A stretch of DNA of 45,605 bases. Source: Frankia sp. AgB32. GTDB lineage: Bacteria; Actinomycetota; Actinomycetes; Frankiales; Frankiaceae. The translations under genes were made by a program, and so were the position numbers. Below the pieces are notes generated by a model, which saw only the letters and a program-made list of their open reading frames with translations, ran no database searches and had not been told where the DNA came from. The stretch is from contig NZ_JALKFX010000008.1 of the NCBI RefSeq assembly GCF_023243045.1, positions 51,457-97,061 of the forward strand, read 5' to 3'. Of this stretch, positions 35,491 to 44,182 are shown one piece after another (the stretch's first letter is position 1; each line of letters starts with the position of its first letter).

Positions 35491-37335
35491 GTGCCGAGCC
35501 GTGGCAGTGGCGACGACGAAGCGCCACGCTCAGCCGACCAGACGCCATCACCGCCACCCGTCGGCGGCGGTGATGGCGCGCAGGCGGATCTCGACGACAC
35601 CGAGCGAACCATCCTGCAACCCCCCGGGCGGTATCCGCTGCGTGGACCCACGGGGCCAGCGCCCGCTGGTCCGCCGTCGCCAGGTTCGTTCCCTCCGGGC
35701 CCGGGCTCACCGCCTGGTGCGGCCCGCCCCGGGCACACCTCGTGGTCGCCGCCACCCGCGGGTCCGTATCCCACCGGCCCGTACCCCACCGGCCCCGGAG
35801 CCGGTGTCCGCGAACCCGCCGGGCCACCCGGCCCACCCGTTCCCTCCGCACCTCCCCGGCTGGGCGGGCCGGCGGTTCCGCCCGTACCCGCGCGGCCTGG
35901 TGCACCCGGGGGCCCGAGCTGGCCGCCGGGGCCACCGACGTCGAACAACCAGGTCTGGCCACCCGCAACGGGGCCGGCCGGTCCGCAGGCAGCCCCCAGC
36001 GGACCCCGGCCCGTGGGACCGCCAGGGCCGCCGAGCCCACCTGGAGCACCTGGCGCCGGACCGTTCCCGCCACCCGGGTCCTACCCGCCGCCGAGGATCT
36101 CGGGACCGCCGGACCCGCCCGGCGGACTTGCCGGCCCACCCGGGCCGCTCTACCACGCCCCGCCGGCCCGGCCAGCGACCGGCCCGGGGGCCCTGCCATC
36201 AGGTCCGCGACCCGGTCAGCCAGCCCCTGACCCCGCGCCTCCCGCGCGACCGGGGCCCCCTGCACCGACGTGGTCCGGCGATGGCCGCCAAGGCTCGGAC
36301 GGCGGTGAGCTCACCTATCGACTGACTCCGCCTGGCTCCACGATGCCCGGGCGCACGGGTGGCCGCGGCTCCGGCGGCGGCCCGTACCCGGGCGCTGTGC
36401 CCGAGCCGACAAGGCCGGGGAGCGGTGCGGGCGAGCGGACAGCCCTGCGCGGGCCCGCCAGTTCCACCGGATCGGCGGGTCCGCCCTTCGCCCCGATGGC
36501 ACCACCGCAGCTCGCGCCGGCAGCTGGGCATCGCCCACCCGCGAGCACGGGCGGACTCCCCCTGCCCGAGGTACCAGCGCTGGACGCACTTGGCCGCGCG
36601 TCTGGCGGGTACCGACCGAGCGAGTCCGGCCCGGACGACGACGCGGTGCTACCCGGCCTTCTGCCAGGCCTGCCGCCTGAGCCCGGCACGAGCCCGCGCG
36701 CCCCCGCCCCCACCCCGGAGGATCTCCGTCGACCGGCGGCCGATCGACACAAGGTCCTCGTTGACCGGCGGCTGCTGGCCGCGGGCGGCGCGCTGGCCGT
36801 GGTACTGATCGTCGTCTTCGGCATCCTTGCCTTCGCCGCCGGCGGCGACACCAAGACCGCCGCCGCTCCCGCCGGGCCGACACCGGCGGCACCAGGGGGC
36901 GCAGCGAGCGCCGCTCCGGCCGGGAATCCGCAGGACCGCCTGCGCGCCATGCTGAACCCGACCGCGCTGACCGACTGCACGGCTCCGACCCGCAGCGACA
37001 GCGCCTACGCGGATGCCACCCTGAACTGCAAGGCGTCCTCCGGCGGAAACGTGTCGGCGTTCAGCTTCCCGAACCGCTCGGCGGTCGACCGGCAGATCGG
37101 CGCCCGGGAGGCGTTCTACGTCGACGAGGGAAACTGCGATGACGGGCAGCAGAGCACCGAGCGGTGGACGTCTCCGACGGACAGGGTCGGCGGCAACCGG
37201 CTCTGCTACTTCTTCGCCAGGCGGTTCTACGAGTTCTGGACCTACGACGACAAGCTCGTCGCCTTCTCGACGGACGACCCCGACGCGGCCCAGCTCAACA
37301 CGTGGTGGCACACGTTCGATCCACTGCGGCACTGA
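35491..37335 (+). CDS. Single-pass membrane protein with Pro/Gly-rich tail and four-Cys outer domain (paralog 2)
   Basis: A 614-residue protein from GTG 35491 after GGGAGGA. Residues 1-420 are extremely Pro/Gly-rich and disordered. One span (about 427-450, AAGGALAVVLIVVFGILAFAA) follows a basic stretch. The outer domain at 479-614 has Cys496, Cys513, Cys549 and Cys572, with spacings of 17, 36 and 23 against 17, 37 and 23 in paralog 1. It ends TWWHTFDP. The conserved Cys pattern suggests two disulfides outside the membrane. The cytoplasmic tail differs completely from paralog 1 apart from its low complexity, so the outer domain is the selected part. Function is unknown. Confidence 0.87.
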   Translation: MPSRGSGDDEAPRSADQTPSPPPVGGGDGAQADLDDTERTILQPPGRYPLRGPTGPAPAGPPSPGSFPPGPGSPPGAARPGHTSWSPPPAGPYPTGPYPTGPGAGVREPAGPPGPPVPSAPPRLGGPAVPPVPARPGAPGGPSWPPGPPTSNNQVWPPATGPAGPQAAPSGPRPVGPPGPPSPPGAPGAGPFPPPGSYPPPRISGPPDPPGGLAGPPGPLYHAPPARPATGPGALPSGPRPGQPAPDPAPPARPGPPAPTWSGDGRQGSDGGELTYRLTPPGSTMPGRTGGRGSGGGPYPGAVPEPTRPGSGAGERTALRGPASSTGSAGPPFAPMAPPQLAPAAGHRPPASTGGLPLPEVPALDALGRASGGYRPSESGPDDDAVLPGLLPGLPPEPGTSPRAPAPTPEDLRRPAADRHKVLVDRRLLAAGGALAVVLIVVFGILAFAAGGDTKTAAAPAGPTPAAPGGAASAAPAGNPQDRLRAMLNPTALTDCTAPTRSDSAYADATLNCKASSGGNVSAFSFPNRSAVDRQIGAREAFYVDEGNCDDGQQSTERWTSPTDRVGGNRLCYFFARRFYEFWTYDDKLVAFSTDDPDAAQLNTWWHTFDPLRH

Positions 37336-37366
37336 TTGGTTGACCTCACCCGGGGAGGCTGGTCCG

Positions 37367-38086
37367 ATGGCGGCGGAACCCGACCCAGATCTGTCGCGGG
37401 AGTCGGAGTCACCCCCGGCCGCGACGGTTCCAGCCAGCGACGCCGAAGGCGGCCAGCGGCGCCGACGCGGGCACGCGGGACGGCGGCGGAGCGCCATCAT
37501 CGCCACCGTCACGGTGCTCGTCGTGCTCGGCGCGGCGGTCACCATCGGTCTCACGGTTGCCGGCGGGTCGCACTCGGACGGCCCCGCACGTCCTCGTCCC
37601 ACCGGGTCAGGCCCCGCTCGCAGCGGCGGTCCAGGCACGTCCGCGCTTCCGAGCGCCGCCGGGACCCTCGACGCGGCCGACGCCGGACTGCTGGCCGCCC
37701 TACGGCCGTTCGTGGTGACGGACTGTCAACCAGGCGCACGCGACGGCACTGGCGTGACCGCCGCGCTACGATGCGCGCCGGGCGCCGGCGCAGTCGGGTC
37801 TCCCACCCAGCTCTCCATCGTCAGGTACGCGGACGCCTCGGCGCTGCGAGCCGACGTCAGCCGCCGATCGGCGGCACTCACCGACACCGGGGACTGCAGG
37901 CTGGGACAGACCAGTGTCGAACACTGGGCGCACAGCTCCCGCCGAAGCGGCACCATCCTGTGCGAGGCGACTCCGACCGGATTCACCATCACCTGGACCA
38001 TTGACGCCGAGCTCCTGGGCTTGACGGCCGAGGCTGCCGACCCCACCCGCCTGTTCGCCTGGTGGCGCACCTTCAGCCCGGTATGA
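37367..38086 (+). CDS. Single-pass membrane protein with four-Cys outer domain (paralog 3, short tail)
   Basis: A 239-residue protein from ATG 37367 after GGGGAGG, 31 bases behind paralog 2, so the two are probably co-transcribed. A 41-residue tail with a basic stretch (RRRRGHAGRRR) precedes one span at about 42-64. The outer domain at about 101-239 has Cys120, Cys136, Cys177 and Cys199 (spacings 16, 41 and 22) and ends AWWRTFSP. It is the same domain as in the two upstream genes but without their long cytoplasmic tails. It converges with the PH-domain gene 40 bases away. Function is unknown. Confidence 0.87.
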   Translation: MAAEPDPDLSRESESPPAATVPASDAEGGQRRRRGHAGRRRSAIIATVTVLVVLGAAVTIGLTVAGGSHSDGPARPRPTGSGPARSGGPGTSALPSAAGTLDAADAGLLAALRPFVVTDCQPGARDGTGVTAALRCAPGAGAVGSPTQLSIVRYADASALRADVSRRSAALTDTGDCRLGQTSVEHWAHSSRRSGTILCEATPTGFTITWTIDAELLGLTAEAADPTRLFAWWRTFSPV

Positions 38087-38105
38087 GACCGCGCCCGAGA
38101 ATCCT

Positions 38106-38123
38106 CGGCCGCTTCGGTGGCCG
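38106..38123. terminator. Possible bidirectional stem-loop between convergent genes
   Basis: CGGCC at 38106-38110 can pair with GGCCG at 38119-38123 in the 40-base gap between two convergent genes. There is no U-tract and the stem is short, so support is weak. Confidence 0.25.
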
Positions 38124-38126
38124 CCG

Positions 38127-38714
38127 TCAGTAGTCACCGCTCGGGAAATCGGGATGGCCGCGTGCCTGATACGGCGCCGCGAGCTCGGCGAGGTTCTCCT
38201 GCACCCGCTCGACGTGCGGTACGCACGACAGCACGACCCGCCCCCGCCCGCCGGCCGTCTCGACCACCAGACGGCCCGATCCGACCGCTCGCTCGAACAG
38301 ACTCTGCTGGACGGTCGCGCCCACCAGCCAGGCCAGCGGGATGTCACGGCCGACCCGGGTCACGAGCCCTTCGCGGATCACCAGCCGCTGGCTGGTGACG
38401 ACGTAGTGGGTGGTCAGCTGGCGCAGCCACGGCAGGACGCCCAGGTAGGCGATGGCGCCGAGGGCGACGAGGAGCACGAGGTACTGGATGGGCTTCTGCA
38501 CGAAGCCGCCCGGAGCGAAGAAGACACCGAGCACCGCGAAGAGCATGGCCGCCACCGTCCACAGCGCGGGGACGATGAGGCTCACCCAGTGCGGATGCAG
38601 GTGCAGGACGACCTCTTCGTCCCGGGTGAGGATGTCATCGGGAAATGCCACAGTGACGATCGTCGCACCTGACCCGTACGAGCCACGCCGGGGTCCCTGG
38701 GACCCGGAGGTCAT
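38127..38714 (-). CDS. PH-domain (bPH2) membrane protein, Rv3278c-like
   Basis: A 195-residue protein. ATG 38714 overlaps the birA stop by ATGA; GTG 38651 is an alternative and begins right at the family-like VAFPDDILTRDEEVVLHLHPHW. Two membrane spans follow, then a bacterial PH domain (THYVVTSQRLVIREGLVTRVGRDIPL) rich in beta strands. The position next to birA and the carboxylase beta gene is the same as for Rv3278c in M. tuberculosis. The biochemical role of these proteins is not known. Coupling to birA suggests co-expression but does not show a shared function. Confidence 0.9.
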   Translation of the reverse strand: MTSGSQGPRRGSYGSGATIVTVAFPDDILTRDEEVVLHLHPHWVSLIVPALWTVAAMLFAVLGVFFAPGGFVQKPIQYLVLLVALGAIAYLGVLPWLRQLTTHYVVTSQRLVIREGLVTRVGRDIPLAWLVGATVQQSLFERAVGSGRLVVETAGGRGRVVLSCVPHVERVQENLAELAAPYQARGHPDFPSGDY

Positions 38715-39601
38715 CGAAGGTGGACGACATCGGCGGCGCTGTAGGCGCGGCCGTCCACGACCAGGCGACCGTCAGGATCGACATCCGTCGCTGTCCCGGT
38801 CTCGACGCCCCCGCCGGGCAGCATGAGGCGGACCTGCCGGCCGACCGTCGCGCACCGCGCCAGGTAGGCGGCGCGCGCCTGCCCAGGATCCGCCTCCCAG
38901 GCAGCCAGCGCCGTGACCAGATCGCCGAGGAGTCGCCCGAGCAACGCGGTCCGATCCAGCGCGGCGGCCGGGGCTCCGAGCTGGAGCAGGCTCGTCGAGC
39001 GTTCCGGCAGCTCATCCGGCTCCGCCAGCACGTTGAACCCAAAACCGATGATCACCGATGCCGGCGCGGGGACGGGGACCAGCTCGGTCAGGATGCCTGC
39101 CAGCTTCGCGCCGTCAACCTGGACATCGTTGGGCCACTTGAGCACCGCGGGCTGGCCCGCGAACGACTGCACCGTGGCCGCCAGCGAGGTTCCCACCACC
39201 ATCGGCAACCAGCCCAGGCGCGCGGTCTCGAGCGACGGTCGCAGCAGCAGCGACACGGTCAGCCCGGCGCCCGGCCGCGACAGCCACGAACGATCGAGCC
39301 GCCCCCGGCCCGCCGTCTGCCTCTCAGCGACCAGCACCTGGCCACGCGCAGCCGCTCCGTCGGCAGAGCTGGCATGCCACCGGCGGGAGATCTCGGCGAG
39401 ACCGGGTTCCGCCACGACCGCGCGTGCGGCTCGCGCCAGGGCGGCATTCGTGGAGTCGATCTCGGAAACCACCGCGACATCAAGACCCGCGGCCGAGACG
39501 AGCTCCGTCAGCCGCGCGACGTCCATCGGACCGCGTTGGCCGGACGATCCCGGTGGCGCGACGGGCGGTCCGGCGGACGATGCCTCCGACGGTGACGTCA
39601 T
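38711..39601 (-). CDS. birA: Biotin--[acetyl-CoA-carboxylase] ligase BirA
   Basis: A 296-residue enzyme from ATG 39601; ATG 39664 and ATG 39526 are in-frame alternatives. It joins biotin to the conserved Lys of biotin carrier domains through biotinyl-AMP. Motifs: DSTN (49-52), the biotin/AMP loop [10 protein letters not shown] (97-106), KWPNDV (155-160) and KLAGIL. A C-terminal SH3-like domain ends DVVHLR. It has no N-terminal DNA-binding helix-turn-helix, so it is ligase only and not a repressor. It is divergent from the carboxylase beta gene, whose operon also codes for the biotin-carrying alpha subunit, the obvious substrate. Confidence 0.94.
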   Translation of the reverse strand: MTSPSEASSAGPPVAPPGSSGQRGPMDVARLTELVSAAGLDVAVVSEIDSTNAALARAARAVVAEPGLAEISRRWHASSADGAAARGQVLVAERQTAGRGRLDRSWLSRPGAGLTVSLLLRPSLETARLGWLPMVVGTSLAATVQSFAGQPAVLKWPNDVQVDGAKLAGILTELVPVPAPASVIIGFGFNVLAEPDELPERSTSLLQLGAPAAALDRTALLGRLLGDLVTALAAWEADPGQARAAYLARCATVGRQVRLMLPGGGVETGTATDVDPDGRLVVDGRAYSAADVVHLR

Positions 39602-39847
39602 GCTGCCAGCCTGCCAGAAGCCACCGCCGCCACTGCCGACAGCAGGAACGGACTCCGCTGACATCTCATCTTCAATCGTCACTCTCAGGTATCGGCCCCA
39701 CAGAGTGGTCGACTCACTACCAAGCCGGACGGTCCGGGCACCCGATGGTGTGACCTGCGATACCGCAGGCCGTTGCTCGACCACAGATTCCTCACATTGG
39801 ATGAGATCAACTCCACATGAGTCGAGCGCGTGGACGCACAGGGGCCG

Positions 39848-39853
39848 TACGCT
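39848..39853 (+). promoter_or_regulatory. -10 box TACGCT, probably leaderless promoter of the carboxylase beta gene
   Basis: TACGCT fits the TANNNT pattern and ends seven bases before ATG 39861, which has no ribosome site ahead. The mRNA should start at or beside the ATG. Confidence 0.5.
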
Positions 39854-39860
39854 GCGGCCT

Positions 39861-41456
39861 ATGGCTCTCTCTGCGCCCGCTGAGGATTCTGCTCACGACC
39901 CGCACACGACCGCAGGGCGACTGGCTCACCTGCGACGGGTGAACGACGAGGCCGTTCACGCCGGATCGCAGCGGGCCGTGGACGCTCAGCATGCCAAGGG
40001 CAAGATGACCGCGCGTGAGCGGATCGAGGCGTTCCTCGACCCGGGCTCGTTCGTCGAGACCGACGCCTTCGCCCGCCACCGGGCGCACGACTTCGGCGTC
40101 CAGGCCAACCGGCCGTACGGTGACGGCGTCGTGACCGGCTACGGCACTGTCGACGGCCGCCAGGTCTGCGTGTTCAGCCAGGACTTCACCGTCTTCGGCG
40201 GCAGCCTCGGCGAGGTCTTCGGCGAGAAGATTGTCAAGATCATGGATCTGGCAATGAAGACCGGAAGCCCGGTCGTCGGCATCAACGACTCCGGTGGCGC
40301 CCGAATCCAGGAAGGCGTCGTCTCGCTCGGCCTCTACGGCGAGATCTTCTATCGGAACGTCATGGCCTCCGGAGTGGTTCCCCAGCTCTCGCTGATCATG
40401 GGCCCGTGCGCGGGCGGCGCCGTGTACTCGCCGGCGATCACCGACTTCACCCTGATGGTCGACCAGACCAGCCACATGTTCATCACCGGCCCCGACGTCA
40501 TCAAGGAAGTCACCGGCGAGGACGTCGGGATGGAGGAGCTGGGCGGCGCGGCGACCCACAACTCGCGCAGCGGGGTGGCCCACTTCCAGGCTGCCGACGA
40601 GGCCGAATGCCTGGAGCTCGCCCGCGCTCTGCTCTCGTACCTGCCGTCCAACAACCTGGACCCGGTGCCGGCGTACGACGGCGTGGACGACCTGGACGCC
40701 GAGGTCGACCCGGAGCTGGACACCTTCATCCCCGACTCACCCAACACGCCCTACGACATGCATGAGATCATCGAGCGGCTACTGGACGAGGGCGACTTCC
40801 TCGAGGTGCACGCCCAGTTCGCCCAGAACCTGATCGTGGGATTCGGCCGGATCGACGGCGCGTCGGTCGGCATCGTCGCCAACCAGCCGATGCAGTTCGC
40901 CGGGACGCTCGACATCGACGCCAGCGAGAAGGCCGCCCGTTTCGTCCGGACCTGCGACGCCTTCAACATCCCCGTGCTGACCCTGGTCGACGTGCCCGGC
41001 TTCCTGCCCGGCACCTCCCAGGAGTGGAACGGCATCATCCGGCGCGGCGCCAAGCTGATCTACGCCTACGCGGAGGCGACCGTTCCGAAGGTCACGGTCA
41101 TCACCCGCAAGGCGTACGGCGGTGCCTACGACGTCATGGGGTCCAAGCACCTGCGGGCCGACATCAACCTCGCCTGGCCCACCGCCGAGATCGCCGTCAT
41201 GGGTGCACGAGGCGCGGTCAACATCATCTACCGCCGGGATCTCGCCAAGTCCGAATCCCCGGAGACTCGCCGCGCCGAGCTGATCCAGGACTACACCGAC
41301 CACTTCGCCACGCCATACATCGCGGCGGAGCGCGGCTACCTCGACGCGGTGATCAACCCTTCCGAGACTCGTCGCGAGATCATCCGTGCACTGCGCCTTC
41401 TGCGGACCAAGCGCGAGTCCCTGCCGCCGAAGAAGCACGGCAACATCCCGCTGTAG
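39861..41456 (+). CDS. pccB: Acyl-CoA (propionyl-CoA) carboxylase beta subunit
   Basis: A 531-residue carboxyltransferase that moves CO2 from biotin to an acyl-CoA, giving methylmalonyl-CoA or malonyl-CoA. It follows M. tuberculosis AccD5 closely along its whole length: [32 protein letters not shown], the first oxyanion region GGARIQEGV, the second near [10 protein letters not shown], and the end [10 protein letters not shown]. Asp424 in GGAYDVMG corresponds to the residue whose change altered acyl specificity in Streptomyces coelicolor PccB, and Asp points to propionyl-CoA. The start ATG 39861 is supported by the leaderless promoter. The epsilon and alpha genes follow on the same strand. Confidence 0.95.
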   Translation: MALSAPAEDSAHDPHTTAGRLAHLRRVNDEAVHAGSQRAVDAQHAKGKMTARERIEAFLDPGSFVETDAFARHRAHDFGVQANRPYGDGVVTGYGTVDGRQVCVFSQDFTVFGGSLGEVFGEKIVKIMDLAMKTGSPVVGINDSGGARIQEGVVSLGLYGEIFYRNVMASGVVPQLSLIMGPCAGGAVYSPAITDFTLMVDQTSHMFITGPDVIKEVTGEDVGMEELGGAATHNSRSGVAHFQAADEAECLELARALLSYLPSNNLDPVPAYDGVDDLDAEVDPELDTFIPDSPNTPYDMHEIIERLLDEGDFLEVHAQFAQNLIVGFGRIDGASVGIVANQPMQFAGTLDIDASEKAARFVRTCDAFNIPVLTLVDVPGFLPGTSQEWNGIIRRGAKLIYAYAEATVPKVTVITRKAYGGAYDVMGSKHLRADINLAWPTAEIAVMGARGAVNIIYRRDLAKSESPETRRAELIQDYTDHFATPYIAAERGYLDAVINPSETRREIIRALRLLRTKRESLPPKKHGNIPL

Positions 41457-41508
41457 TGGCAACGTCCGACCAGTGAACGACGGAGCAGTGCCGGCGGGAG
41501 CACCGGGC

Positions 41509-41556
41509 CGGACAGGCATCCAGCCGGACAGGCATCGAGCCGGACAGGCATCGAGC
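41509..41556 (+). repeat. 16-nt tandem repeat, three units, just upstream of accE
   Basis: cggacaggcatccagc followed by two copies of cggacaggcatcgagc. They end four bases... before the AAGGAG ribosome site region of the epsilon gene. The period is not a multiple of three, so the stretch is unlikely to be coding. Confidence 0.85.
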
Positions 41557-41568
41557 AAGGAGACGACC

Positions 41569-41823
41569 GTGGCCAAGGACGAAGGCGCGCAGACCAGCCC
41601 GCCGCATCTTCGGCTGATCCGTGGCAACGCCACACCCGAGGAGATCGCTGCGGTGGTGGCGCTGCTCGCGGCCCGGTCGGCCCCGGCGGAAGCCCCGCCC
41701 CCTCCCCTCCGCTCCGCCTGGGCCGATCCCACGCAGGCCCTTCGCGGCCCATTGCACGTCGGGGCGGGCTCGTGGCGCCGCTCCGGGCTGAACCCGGGTG
41801 TGCGAACCCGGGCCGGTTGGTGA
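41569..41823 (+). CDS. accE: Acyl-CoA carboxylase epsilon subunit
   Basis: An 84-residue protein from GTG 41569, seven bases after AAGGAG. A GTG at 41473 is in frame but would translate the tandem repeat. The core LRLIRGNATPEEIAAVVALLAAR and the later SAWADP and SWRRSGLNPG match small epsilon subunits such as M. tuberculosis AccE5 and Streptomyces PccE. These bind the alpha-beta complex and raise its activity. It lies between the beta and alpha genes, the usual order. Confidence 0.9.
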   Translation: MAKDEGAQTSPPHLRLIRGNATPEEIAAVVALLAARSAPAEAPPPPLRSAWADPTQALRGPLHVGAGSWRRSGLNPGVRTRAGW

Positions 41824-41938
41824 GCGAACGGAAGTACGACGGTGAGATGCCGGCGACATCACGTCAGAGTTCAACGAGAGCGAGCTGTGCGGCCCGACTC
41901 GCCTAACCAAAGGCAGGCCGGACGAGGACGGGAGCATC

Positions 41939-43699
41939 GTGCGTAAGATCCTCATTGCTAACCGCGGCGAGATTGCGGTTCGGGTGGCCCGCGCCTGCCG
42001 CGATGCGGGTTACACCAGTGTTGCCGTGTACGCCGAGCCAGACATCGACGCGCTGCACGTGCGAGTAGCGGACGAAGCGTTCGCCCTTGGCGGGACCACA
42101 CCCGGCGACTCATATCTGCGTATTGACAAGATTCTTGACGCGTGCAAGACGTCCGGAGCCGACGCGGTTCACCCCGGATACGGCTTTCTTTCCGAGAATG
42201 CCGAATTCGCCGAGGCTGTGATTGCGGCCGGTCTCACCTGGATCGGGCCGCCGCCGGAGGCCATTCGCCGTCTCGGCGACAAGACCGCGGCCCGGCACAT
42301 CGCCCTCGCTGTCGGCGCTCCGCTCGCCCCCGGCACCGCCGACCCAGTCGCTGGCGTGGACGAGGTTGTCGCCTTCGCCGAGCAGTACGGGCTGCCCGTC
42401 GCCATCAAGGCGGCGTTCGGTGGTGGCGGTCGAGGCCTCAAGGTCGCCTGGACGATGGAAGAGCTTCCCGAGCTGTTCGACAGCGCGGTCCGCGAGGCGG
42501 TGGCTGCCTTCGGTCGAGGCGAATGCTTCGTCGAGCGGTATCTGGACCAGCCACGGCATGTCGAGACCCAGGTCCTCGCGGACACCCAGGGCAACGTCGT
42601 CGTCGTCGGCACTCGCGACTGCTCGCTGCAGCGGCGCTATCAGAAGCTTGTCGAGGAAGCTCCCGCCCCGTTCCTGTCGGAGTCGCAGCTGACGTCGTTG
42701 TACGAGGCGTCGAAGGCGATCTGCAAGCAGGCAGGCTACGTCGGCGCTGGCACCGTCGAGTTCCTCGTGGCTCGCGACGGCATGATCAGCTTCCTCGAGG
42801 TGAACACCCGTCTGCAGGTGGAGCACCCGGTCACCGAAGAGGTTTCCGGGGTGGACCTGGTCCGCGCCCAGTTCCGCATAGCCGAGGGCGAGACGCTGGA
42901 CTTCACGGATCCCGCCCCCCGGGGCCACTCCATCGAGTTCCGGATCAACGGCGAGGACCCCGGGCGCAACTTCCTGCCGGCCCCCGGAACGGTGACGACG
43001 TTCGTCGCTCCCGCAGGTCCGGGAGTCCGCCTGGACACCGGGATCGAGAGCGGCAGTGTCATCGGCGGCGCCTTTGACTCGCTGCTCGCCAAGCTCATCG
43101 TCACCGGTGCCAGCCGCCAGGAAGCCCTGGAGCGGGCGCGGCGCGCCCTCGACGAGATGGTCGTCGAGGGCATGGCGACGGCTCTGCCCTTCCATCGCGC
43201 AGTGGTCAGGGATCCCGCTTTCGCCCCTGACGACGCCGCGGAGCCGTTCCGCATCCACAACCGCTGGATCGAAACCGAGTTCGACAACACCATCCCGGCG
43301 TTCGTCGGCGGTGCCGACGTGGATACCACCTCCGAGGCAAGGGAAGCCGTCGTCGTGGAGGTCGGTGGGAAGCGCCTTGAGGTGGTGCTTCCGGCAGGGT
43401 TCGGTGCCTCGGCCACGACCACCGCCAAGGGCGCGGCGCCCAAGCGGCGGGCCCGCGGCGGCGCCGCTGCTGCGAAGGTGACCGGCGATGCGCTGACCAG
43501 CCCCATGCAGGGCACCATCGTGAAGGTGGCAGTCAGCGAAGGGGACACCGTCGCGGCTGGCGACCTCATCGTCGTTCTTGAGGCGATGAAGATGGAGCAG
43601 CCCATCAACGCGCACCGAGATGGCAAGGTCACCGACCTGTCGGCCGCCGTCGGCGCTGTGGTCACCAGTGGCGCCGTCCTCTGTGAGATCAAGGACTGA
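41939..43699 (+). CDS. accA: Acyl-CoA carboxylase alpha subunit: biotin carboxylase plus biotin carrier
   Basis: A 586-residue protein from GTG 41939 after GGGAG. It uses ATP and bicarbonate to carboxylate its own biotin, then hands the CO2 to the beta subunit. Domain order: biotin carboxylase N-domain ([20 protein letters not shown]), ATP-grasp with the glycine loop [14 protein letters not shown] and [17 protein letters not shown], the carboxylase C-domain, an Ala/Arg/Thr-rich linker, and a biotin carrier domain with biotinyl Lys551 in EAMKMEQP. The length is standard for actinobacterial AccA3/AccA1 types. It follows the epsilon gene by 115 bases. The BirA encoded nearby should biotinylate Lys551. 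Confidence 0.95.
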   Translation: MRKILIANRGEIAVRVARACRDAGYTSVAVYAEPDIDALHVRVADEAFALGGTTPGDSYLRIDKILDACKTSGADAVHPGYGFLSENAEFAEAVIAAGLTWIGPPPEAIRRLGDKTAARHIALAVGAPLAPGTADPVAGVDEVVAFAEQYGLPVAIKAAFGGGGRGLKVAWTMEELPELFDSAVREAVAAFGRGECFVERYLDQPRHVETQVLADTQGNVVVVGTRDCSLQRRYQKLVEEAPAPFLSESQLTSLYEASKAICKQAGYVGAGTVEFLVARDGMISFLEVNTRLQVEHPVTEEVSGVDLVRAQFRIAEGETLDFTDPAPRGHSIEFRINGEDPGRNFLPAPGTVTTFVAPAGPGVRLDTGIESGSVIGGAFDSLLAKLIVTGASRQEALERARRALDEMVVEGMATALPFHRAVVRDPAFAPDDAAEPFRIHNRWIETEFDNTIPAFVGGADVDTTSEAREAVVVEVGGKRLEVVLPAGFGASATTTAKGAAPKRRARGGAAAAKVTGDALTSPMQGTIVKVAVSEGDTVAAGDLIVVLEAMKMEQPINAHRDGKVTDLSAAVGAVVTSGAVLCEIKD

Positions 43700-43745
43700 C
43701 ACAGCCCACTCACCGTCAAGCAGGTCTCACCGCCCGGCCTCTTCG

Positions 43746-43751
43746 TAAGCT
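43746..43751 (+). promoter_or_regulatory. -10 box TAAGCT, probably leaderless promoter of the DUF5313-like gene
   Basis: TAAGCT ends six bases before ATG 43758 and fits TANNNT. No ribosome site precedes the ATG. Confidence 0.5.
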
Positions 43752-43757
43752 GCGGGT

Positions 43758-44156
43758 ATGAACGCTGGCGAGGAACGCCCCATGGTGAGCGACCAGGATG
43801 TGCAGGTAACCACCCCGTCAGCGGAGGTCCAACGCCCCCCGCTGACGGGGCGCGTGCACTACCTGCTGGGCGGAACTCTCCCGCCCAGCTACAACGCGTG
43901 GATTTCGCGCGATCTGACTGGTCCGGGGTGGCGGACGCGCCAGGCGGCCCGCCCCTTCATCCTGATGCTTCCTTTCGCCCTGGTCTTTGCGCTGATGCCC
44001 GGCGAGATAGCGGTGCGGGCTCTGACCGTAGCCTTCCTGCTGATCTCGGGGGTCGGGCTGGGGTTTGCTACCAGCGGCTACTTCCGGAATCGTCGGCTCG
44101 AACAACACGGATTCCCGCCCGTCTTCCCACAGAATGACGACGAGGGCGTCGAATAA
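43758..44156 (+). CDS. Small membrane protein, DUF5313-like
   Basis: A 132-residue protein from ATG 43758. A soluble N-terminus ends in RVHYLLGGTLPPSYNAWISRDLTGPGWRTR. Two close membrane spans follow (about 69-85 and 88-105), then FRNRRLEQHGFPPVF. The pattern of a short Tyr/Gly start, an Arg-rich turn, two spans and a closing RxLexHGxP fits DUF5313 proteins of actinobacteria. Function is unknown. It lies 58 bases after the carboxylase alpha gene but appears to have its own leaderless promoter, so it need not belong to that operon. Confidence 0.8.
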   Translation: MNAGEERPMVSDQDVQVTTPSAEVQRPPLTGRVHYLLGGTLPPSYNAWISRDLTGPGWRTRQAARPFILMLPFALVFALMPGEIAVRALTVAFLLISGVGLGFATSGYFRNRRLEQHGFPPVFPQNDDEGVE

Positions 44157-44182
44157 GGGCAGATGCCCCGAACCTACTTTGG

